Below are positions 44,770-49,991 of a stretch of DNA of 49,991 nucleotides, piece after piece. The notes beneath the pieces were generated by a model, which was not told the DNA's origin, searched no databases, and saw only the letters and a program-made list of their open reading frames with translations. The DNA lies in contig CACZPR010000017.1 of NCBI GenBank assembly GCA_902783155.1, positions 1-49,991 of the forward strand, given 5' to 3'. The position numbers and the translations under genes are program-made. The first letter of the stretch is position 1. Every line of letters begins with the position of its first letter. The DNA comes from an uncultured Spirochaetaceae bacterium (GTDB lineage: Bacteria; Spirochaetota; Spirochaetia; Treponematales; Treponemataceae).

Positions 44770-46740
44770 TTATTTTGTCAAAAGCGCGTTGATTGCCTTT
44801 ACGAATTCGTTCGGGTCCTTGAGTTCCGCGCCGTCAATCAAAAGCGACTGGTCAAGAAGGACTTCGCTAATCTGGTTGACGGTTTCCTCCGCTACGTCGC
44901 CCTCAAGTTTTTTGACAAGCGGGTGGTCTCCGTTGATTTCAAGAATCGGTTTTACGAAGCTTGCGTTTCCCTGTCCCATTGCCTTCATCATGCGCTCCAT
45001 CTGGAGTGAAGGATCGTTTTCATCGATGACAATGCATGCCGGACTGTCCGAAAGACGCTTGCTCAGGACTACATCCTTCACCCTGTCGCCAAGAGACTTT
45101 TTGATTTTCTCCTGGACAGGCTTGAACGCCTCCTCCTTTTTCTTTGCCTCGTCCTTGTCCACACCCAGCTCGTCATCGCTTCCCGCACGGTTGACAGCCT
45201 TAAGCTCAAAGTCCTTGTACTTGCCGTATGACGGAATCACTATGTCGTCAATCTCGTCGGCCATAATCAGAACCTCGAAGCCCTTCTTTTTGTATGCCTC
45301 AAGGAGCGGGGATTCGCGCAGGTTCTTTTCGTCAGTGCCAGTTATATAGTAGATTGCCTTCTGCTCGTCCTTCATGCGCTGAACATAGTCGGCAAAGCTG
45401 GTCCACTTGTCGTCGCCGGTTCCTGCCGGGTCGGTGCTCTTGAAGCGGATGATGTCTGCAATTTCGTCGCGGTTTCCAAAATCGGAATAAAGTCCTTCCT
45501 TGAGCGGCCTGTTGTATGAGCGGACAAATTTATTCCATTTTTCGATTGTCGCCTTCTCTTCGTCGGTCGGATTTTCTGAAAGACGAGCCTTGTCAGCTTC
45601 CTCTCCGAGCTTTTTGAATTCGGCAAGAAGTTTTTTGACGGAAGATGTCTTGATTGTCTCAAGAATCCTGTTCTGCTGGAGGATTTCGCGGCTCACGTTC
45701 AAAGGAAGGTCCTCCGAGTCGATTATACCGCGCACAAAACGGAGGTATGCAGGCAAAAGCTCCCTGTCGTCGTCGGTGATGAAAACGCGCTTTACATAAA
45801 GTTTCACTCCGCTCTTGTAGTCCGCCTGGTACATGTCGAACGGCGCAACCTGAGGAACATAGAAGAGGGTTGTGTACTCCTGGGTTCCTTCCGCGTGGAC
45901 GTGCGTGTACATGAGCGGGTCGGTTCCGTCGTGGCTGATTGTCTTGTAGAAATCGTTGTAGTCTTCCGGCTTAAGCTCGCTCTTGTTTTTCTTCCAGAGT
46001 GCGCTTGCGGAGTTGACCTGCTCCACTTTGTTTTCGGTTCCCTCTGCCTTTCCGTCCTTGTCGTACTTGTTCTGTGTGTAGTGCAGGTAGATAGGGAATG
46101 CGATGTGGTTGGAGTATTTTTTTATCAGCTCGTCAATCTTCCATCTGGAGGCGTAGTCCTTGCTCTCGTCGTTCAGGTGGATTTCGATTGCGGAGCCGAC
46201 TGTTTCAGCCTTGTCAAATCCGTAGAGCTTTGCAGCATCCGATGCCGTGTCAAGCTCGTCGATTTCATAAGCATTGGTTCCGTCGCTTGTCCAGTGCCAT
46301 GCCTTTCCGTCACCGCCGGCCTTTCTTGTGTAAACGTCAATTCTGCCTGCAGCCATGAACGCGCTGTAGAATCCGACACCGAACTGTCCGATTAGGTCCG
46401 AGTTTGCGTTTCCGCTTGCCGAAAGTTTTTCGATGAACGCCTTGGTTCCCGAACGTGCGATTGTACCAAGGTTGTCGGTCAAATCCTTGTCGTCCATACC
46501 GATTCCGCAGTCCTGGACCGTGAGAATCTGCTTTGAGTCGTCAAATGTGATGTCGATTCTCGGATTGAACGTCAGTGCCTTGAATTTGTCGTCGCTGACC
46601 GTAAGATATTTGAGCTTGTCAAGCGCGTCCGATGCGTTGGAGACAATCTCCCTCAAAAAGATGTCCTTGTTTGAATACATTGAGTGGATAATCAGCTTCA
46701 AAAGCTGGTTTACTTCCGTCTGGAACTGATATTTTGCCAT
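44770..46740 (-). CDS. htpG: Molecular chaperone HtpG (Hsp90)
   Basis: This 656-residue Hsp90 has an N-terminal ATPase domain with REIVSNASDALDKL, DCGIGM and IGQFGVGFYSAFM (GHKL motifs). A middle domain carries the LPLNVSREILQQNRIL region, and a C-terminal dimerisation domain follows. It is slightly longer than the E. coli protein (624). Cytoplasmic. It is a single-gene unit with its own promoter (46776-46805) and terminator. No CIRCE-like repeat was found upstream. Confidence 0.98.
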   Translation of the reverse strand: MAKYQFQTEVNQLLKLIIHSMYSNKDIFLREIVSNASDALDKLKYLTVSDDKFKALTFNPRIDITFDDSKQILTVQDCGIGMDDKDLTDNLGTIARSGTKAFIEKLSASGNANSDLIGQFGVGFYSAFMAAGRIDVYTRKAGGDGKAWHWTSDGTNAYEIDELDTASDAAKLYGFDKAETVGSAIEIHLNDESKDYASRWKIDELIKKYSNHIAFPIYLHYTQNKYDKDGKAEGTENKVEQVNSASALWKKNKSELKPEDYNDFYKTISHDGTDPLMYTHVHAEGTQEYTTLFYVPQVAPFDMYQADYKSGVKLYVKRVFITDDDRELLPAYLRFVRGIIDSEDLPLNVSREILQQNRILETIKTSSVKKLLAEFKKLGEEADKARLSENPTDEEKATIEKWNKFVRSYNRPLKEGLYSDFGNRDEIADIIRFKSTDPAGTGDDKWTSFADYVQRMKDEQKAIYYITGTDEKNLRESPLLEAYKKKGFEVLIMADEIDDIVIPSYGKYKDFELKAVNRAGSDDELGVDKDEAKKKEEAFKPVQEKIKKSLGDRVKDVVLSKRLSDSPACIVIDENDPSLQMERMMKAMGQGNASFVKPILEINGDHPLVKKLEGDVAEETVNQISEVLLDQSLLIDGAELKDPNEFVKAINALLTK

Positions 46741-46775
46741 TTTCTGCCTCTAAAACATTTAGTCTCTTGGATAAT

Positions 46776-46805
46776 AATATAGTAAAAAACATGTGGAAAA
46801 GGCAA
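46776..46805 (-). promoter_or_regulatory. Probable htpG promoter
   Basis: On the minus strand TTGCCT (46800-46805) is followed after 18 bases by TATATT (46776-46781), 35 bases upstream of the htpG start codon. Confidence 0.55.
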
Positions 46806-46903
46806 ATTTTTTTTTGTTCTGGATTTTGTCGCGGGCAGGCGGTTGCTGCAATATCTTGATTGGGCGTTGCGGGCATGGAAAAGGGTGCGCGGCAGCCGGG
46901 AAA

Positions 46904-47155
46904 ATGGGTTTTATCCCGCAGAAGGGGTAGCGGAAAACCGGAGGTTTGGAGCGAGGGGAAGGCTTTCCCCTCAAAAATATGGGTTGTTGCCAGAAATTGC
47001 TTTGGCAATTTCTGGGTAGTGAGGGACGCAAGGCCCGAACGTAGGGAAGACTTTCCCCCCCTCAAAAATATGGGTTGTTGCCAGAAATTGACAAAGGCAA
47101 TTTCTGGGTAGTGAGGGACGCAAGGCCCGAACGTAGGGGAGACTTCCCCCAAAAA
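46904..47155. repeat. Tandem hairpin repeat, two close copies and one diverged
   Basis: Units starting at ATGGG (46904 diverged, 46979, 47070) are 75, 91 and about 86 bases long. Copies two and three are nearly identical outside a hairpin loop: CCAGAAATTGC/GCAATTTCTGG (46990-47000, 47005-47015) and CCAGAAATTG/CAATTTCTGG (47081-47090, 47098-47107). Each unit ends GAACGTAGGG or similar, then a small GGGGAA/TTCCCC-type hairpin and an A-rich junction. Open frames across it are products of the repeat and not genes. 46806-46900 is G-rich and may hold a further decayed unit. Confidence 0.85.
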
Positions 47156-47198
47156 ATATTGATTTTTCTTAATTTTGTCCAATTTCTCCAAATTTTCT

Positions 47199-47227
47199 TT
47201 GACAAATGTTTAAATGGGGCATAAAAT
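47199..47227 (+). promoter_or_regulatory. Promoter of the PilZ-like gene
   Basis: A perfect TTGACA (47199-47204), a 17-base spacer and TAAAAT (47222-47227) lie 39 bases before the start codon, with GGAGGAA between. Confidence 0.8.
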
Positions 47228-47266
47228 TGTGAATGGACGCTCTTTTTGTGGGAGGAATAAATTTTT

Positions 47267-48211
47267 ATGGACTTGAATGACAGTACTATTGTCGGAAGAA
47301 AAACCTTTTTTGTTGCTCCCGATTTGACCCTTTTGCCCGAAACCTATATGGAAGAATATATGACCCATGGCTACGAGGCTTATATTGTAAACGACGACCG
47401 CTACTGTCCGATGGACCGAAAGGTTGAGCAGATTATCAGCATGTTTCCCCGGTCGATTTTTTTCTTTTATGTGGACGCGAAGATTGAGGGAATTGAGTGG
47501 CAGAAGTTTATTTACAGGATGCAGAGGGAGCATGGGGACAATGCCCTGTTCGGTGTGCTTTACGCAAAATCCAGGAGCGACGAGGAGCGCAAGAAGATGG
47601 AGAAATTCTATCTTTTTGATGTGGGCATACAGTGCGGGTGCATAGGCCTTGAGTTCCAGCAGAAAAAAAATTTCCCCCTGATTGACAGCGTGATGAAGGC
47701 CAACCAGGCACAGGGAAGACGGAAGGCCATACGTGCAATCTGTTCCGGGGCGAGCGAGGTTTCTTTTGCCAAGGACGGTAAGTATTTCCGTGGTAAAATC
47801 TGCGACATAAGTTTGAACCATTTTTCGTGCATGTTCGATGATGGGGAGCTTCCTCTTTACACCAAAATCCAGGGCATGATGCTTGTGATTGACGGAGTAC
47901 ATATTCAGACCAACGGTATGCTTTTGATTCAGCGGGAGCTTGGCGAGGATGGGCGGCTGAATGTTTTTGTGTTCAACAAGAACGACGGTTCGCTTGGTTT
48001 GGACGGGGACAATTTTATAAAGGTGTCCGGAAAGATTTACCAGATTATAAGCACAAGGACGGAGACCATGCTCCAAAGGATGTTTATAACTGCGGGCAAG
48101 GAGCTGGAAGAATCCAAGGCGGCTGAAAAACTTAGGCAGCAGGCGATACAGAGTGCGAAGGACCGTGCCGAAAAGATTGCGAAGAACGAGCAGGTTGTGG
48201 CGGAAGGCTGA
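47267..48211 (+). CDS. PilZ-like protein with N-terminal receiver-like region
   Basis: This is a 314-residue cytoplasmic protein. Residues 1-140 alternate hydrophobic strands and helices (KTFFVAPDLTLLPETYMEEYM, then SIFFFYVDAKIEG and NALFGVLYAK), similar to a degenerate receiver fold without the phospho-acceptor set. Residues 148-260 match a PilZ pattern: RRKAIR (RxxxR), then DISLNHFSCMF (DxSxxx[GS]). PilZ domains bind cyclic di-GMP, which in treponemes affects motility and attachment. The C-terminal 45 residues are a charged Ala/Lys/Glu helix. A strong promoter precedes it, and rbr follows after 39 bases. Confidence 0.7.
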   Translation: MDLNDSTIVGRKTFFVAPDLTLLPETYMEEYMTHGYEAYIVNDDRYCPMDRKVEQIISMFPRSIFFFYVDAKIEGIEWQKFIYRMQREHGDNALFGVLYAKSRSDEERKKMEKFYLFDVGIQCGCIGLEFQQKKNFPLIDSVMKANQAQGRRKAIRAICSGASEVSFAKDGKYFRGKICDISLNHFSCMFDDGELPLYTKIQGMMLVIDGVHIQTNGMLLIQRELGEDGRLNVFVFNKNDGSLGLDGDNFIKVSGKIYQIISTRTETMLQRMFITAGKELEESKAAEKLRQQAIQSAKDRAEKIAKNEQVVAEG

Positions 48212-48250
48212 AAACCTGTGCCAAATTTAATAGAAGGATAGGAGAATACC

Positions 48251-48784
48251 ATGGAACTGAAGGGTTCAAAGACTGAAAAAAATTTGCAGGCCGCTTTTGC
48301 GGGTGAGTCGGAGGCAAGGAACAAGTATACTTATTTTGCGTCCAAGGCAAAGAAGGATGGATTCAACCAGATTGCCGCTATTTTTGAGGAGACCGCAGCA
48401 AACGAAAAGGAACATGCCAAGCTCTGGTTCAAACTTTTGCAGGGGATTGGCTCCACGGCTGAAAATCTGAAGGCTGCGGCTGATGGAGAAAATCACGAGT
48501 GGACCGAGATGTATCCGTCTTTTGCAAAGGTTGCCCGCGAGGAAGGATTCGACAAGATTGCCGAAATGTTCGAGGGGGTCGCCGAGATTGAAAAAAAGCA
48601 TGAGGAAAGATATAGGAAGCTGCTTGCCAATGTCGAGGGGGACCTTGTTTTCTCGAAGGACGGGGACGTAATCTGGCAGTGCTCCAACTGTGGACACATC
48701 TGCGTGGGAAAAAAGGCCCCGGAGGTTTGTCCTGTGTGCAACCATCCGCAGAGCTATTTCCAGGTGCTGGCGGAGAATTACTAG
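48251..48784 (+). CDS. rbr: Rubrerythrin
   Basis: This 177-residue protein has a ferritin-like diiron domain ([29 protein letters not shown], later [10 protein letters not shown]) and a C-terminal rubredoxin-like Fe(Cys)4 site (CSNCGHI and CPVCNHP). Rubrerythrin reduces hydrogen peroxide in anaerobes. AGGAG is upstream of the ATG. It probably shares the promoter of the PilZ-like gene. Confidence 0.97.
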   Translation: MELKGSKTEKNLQAAFAGESEARNKYTYFASKAKKDGFNQIAAIFEETAANEKEHAKLWFKLLQGIGSTAENLKAAADGENHEWTEMYPSFAKVAREEGFDKIAEMFEGVAEIEKKHEERYRKLLANVEGDLVFSKDGDVIWQCSNCGHICVGKKAPEVCPVCNHPQSYFQVLAENY

Positions 48785-48794
48785 GCTTTTCCCC

Positions 48795-48823
48795 TTGACC
48801 GCAGGCAAAACCTGGCTTAAAAT
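48795..48823 (+). promoter_or_regulatory. Promoter of the leader and lipoprotein gene
   Basis: TTGACC (48795-48800), a 17-base spacer and TAAAAT (48818-48823) predict transcription from about 48830, immediately after rbr. Confidence 0.7.
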
Positions 48824-48829
48824 AAAAAC

Positions 48830-48923
48830 ATGTTGAAAAAGTTTTCAGATAAAATAATGCAAAACTCTCTTGACGCTGCATCCATGATGAGAAAACTCTC
48901 TCAACTGTCTCACTGTAACCATG
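48830..48923 (+). other. Leader RNA between promoter and terminator
   Basis: This 94-base leader has a short stem (ATGCA/TGCAT near 48857 and 48877) and a ten-base direct repeat, AAAACTCTCT, at 48861-48870 and 48892-48901. An unsupported frame starts at the ATG 48830 and runs through the terminator to the lipoprotein start, but lacks a ribosome site. It may be a small RNA, or an attenuator for the downstream gene. Confidence 0.45.
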
Positions 48924-48960
48924 CCCGGAATTTTTCGTTCGCGAAGGGTTCCGGGTTTTT
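48924..48960 (+). terminator. Very strong UUCG-capped terminator ahead of the lipoprotein gene
   Basis: CCCGGAATTTTTCG (48924-48937) pairs with CGAAGGGTTCCGGG (48942-48955) in a 14-pair stem with some G-U, capped by TTCG and followed by TTTTT. It ends only 30 bases before the next start codon, so it must terminate most upstream transcription or be regulated. Confidence 0.9.
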
Positions 48961-48990
48961 CGTTTTAAAAAACTTTTTCGGAGGAAAAGC

Positions 48991-49991
48991 ATGAAAAGAA
49001 TTGTTAAGCTTGGACTTGTCCTTGGGGCGGTGGTGCTTCTGGGGTTCACAGGATGCAAGACCCAGGTGGAGCCGACGCCAACGAGCTATACCGTGGGCAT
49101 TTCAACAGGCATTGAAAATGGAAGTGTGAGTGCCGACAGGCAGACTGCACAAAAGGGGCAGACCGTAACCCTGACACTTGCCGCAAATGCAGGCTACCAG
49201 TTTGGTTCGGTTTCCGTAAAGGATGCCTCCAACAACGGCGTCGAGACTACAGCCGTCACAGCCGGAACAAAATACACATTTGTCATGCCGGAAAGCAACG
49301 TGACTGTGAGCGCAAGTTTCTCGCCTGAAATTTCTCTTTCGTTCACTGGAACCCCTTACACTATTCTCGATGCAGGAACGACCGGTACCGCCGGAACTGC
49401 TTGGACCTACGCGAAATTCGGTGACTGGCCACAGACCGTCAAGGCTGATTCTGTCACTGTTGACGAGACAAAATCCGTGGTTGTGGGAGCGTATACCTAT
49501 TACAAAGGAAGCGACGGGGCTTGGTATGCGAAGATAAAGGAGACCGCCTTTGGTAGTAGCTACAAGTATTCCGATGGAACGACCGTGGCGCAGAACAGTG
49601 CTAACAGCTACAAATACTTCAAGGTGGAGCCGATAAAGTGGCGCGTGCTTACGGACAACTACAGCGGAAAGAGGCTCCTGCTTGCGGAGAACATCCTTGT
49701 CAACCACAGGTATGCGGCAAGCTCAAACGATTACGCAAACTCGGAAATCCGCGAGTACCTTAACGACACGTTCTGGAATACGGCGTTCACGGATTCAGAA
49801 AAATCGATGATTGATGAAACGGATGTGGACAACAGCGCGGCCAGCACCACGGATGCAGGAGGAAACTTGACTCAAGCAACTAGCTATGCCTGCGGCACCA
49901 CAAAGGACAAGATTTTCCTCCTGAGCGAAAAGGAAGCCACGACAACAGGCTATGGATTTACGGCGTACAATGTATACGGAACCGGAAATTC
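48991..49991 (+). CDS. Lipoprotein with InlB-type repeat and DUF6273-like region, 3' end outside window
   Basis: The frame is open to the window end (333 residues visible). The signal peptide ends GFTGC, a good lipobox, so it is a lipoprotein. Residues 30-110 form a divergent InlB B-repeat-like beta unit (YTVGISTGIENGSVSA, VTLTLAANAGYQF). From about 125 the sequence resembles DUF6273: WTYAKFGDWPQT, YFKVEPIKWRVL, RLLLAENILVNHRY, YANSEIREYLNDTFW, FTDSEKSMIDET and DKIFLLSEKEA. DUF6273 occurs next to or inside surface proteins of unknown function in gut bacteria. GGAGGA lies at proper distance from the ATG. Confidence 0.88.
   Translation, partial: MKRIVKLGLVLGAVVLLGFTGCKTQVEPTPTSYTVGISTGIENGSVSADRQTAQKGQTVTLTLAANAGYQFGSVSVKDASNNGVETTAVTAGTKYTFVMPESNVTVSASFSPEISLSFTGTPYTILDAGTTGTAGTAWTYAKFGDWPQTVKADSVTVDETKSVVVGAYTYYKGSDGAWYAKIKETAFGSSYKYSDGTTVAQNSANSYKYFKVEPIKWRVLTDNYSGKRLLLAENILVNHRYAASSNDYANSEIREYLNDTFWNTAFTDSEKSMIDETDVDNSAASTTDAGGNLTQATSYACGTTKDKIFLLSEKEATTTGYGFTAYNVYGTGN

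Noticed and set aside
46741..46805. CIRCE/HrcA operator upstream of htpG
   Set aside because: No TTAGCACTC-N9-GAGTGCTAA-like repeat can be seen; only an ordinary promoter-like pair.
46904..47155. CRISPR array
   Set aside because: There are only two to three units, with near-identical interiors and no unique spacers of constant length. The units are palindromic elements, and no cas gene is nearby.
46619..47191. A 190-codon minus-strand frame and similar frames over the htpG-PilZ gap
   Set aside because: The protein would be made by reading through the tandem hairpin repeat and back into htpG out of frame. No coding signal or start site is present.

Overview
The window reads as a chromosomal segment of a spirochaete, most likely a Treponema of moderate G+C. 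The evidence is the gene order rpmG-secE-nusG-rplKAJL-rpoBC-rpsL-rpsG-tuf-S10/spc/alpha without fusA, rpsD, infA, adk or map. It is also the Treponema-like EF-Tu, an Asn at the rifampicin position of RpoB, lipoprotein signal peptides with loose spirochaetal lipoboxes, and lipoproteins with formylglycine-enzyme-like folds. The species cannot be named from this sequence.

Layout. 1-1425: the 3' part of an FGE-like (SUMF1-fold) protein, ending at a clear terminator. 1581-3345: a NusG-domain-II protein and radA. 3346-4180: a structured gap with a promoter and probable small RNA, then tRNA-Thr, rpmG and tRNA-Trp. 4277-32456: an almost unbroken transcription/translation supercluster: secE, nusG, L11-L1-L10-L12, rpoB, rpoC, S12, S7, a promoter-rich gap with a small ORF, EF-Tu, then S10 through L17, and a small zinc-ribbon protein. 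It ends in a strong terminator at 32479-32512. Spacing is very tight (TAATG, ATGA and 8-base overlaps), so the few gaps above 100 bases stand out. Most of those gaps hold hairpins that may be autoregulatory leaders, attenuators or processing sites.

32540-41838, minus strand: a probable ten-gene run transcribed right to left. It encodes a COG0523/CobW metallochaperone with a His-rich segment, a divergent polysaccharide deacetylase, TsaD, a polyprenyl synthase, a TPR protein, an RseC-like protein, CTP synthase, and LptC-, LptA- and LptB-like envelope-transport proteins. 42026-42326 is a small antitoxin-like gene followed by what looks like the C-terminal stub of a PIN toxin. 42398-44680 is a large lipoprotein with a C-terminal FGE-like domain, and 44770-46740 is htpG. 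46741-47266 is non-coding and carries a tandem hairpin repeat. 47267-48784 holds a PilZ-like protein and rubrerythrin. After a leader RNA with a very strong terminator, the window ends inside a lipoprotein with a DUF6273-like region.

I found no mobile element, rRNA, CRISPR array or prophage. The most notable observation is that the CTP synthase has Asp in place of the glutaminase nucleophile Cys, with a changed oxyanion-strand residue, which predicts ammonia-only activity. Others are the candidate small RNA at 3568-3660, the hairpin repeat family, the attenuator-like leader at 48824-48990, the decayed toxin, and an unusually long RpoC.
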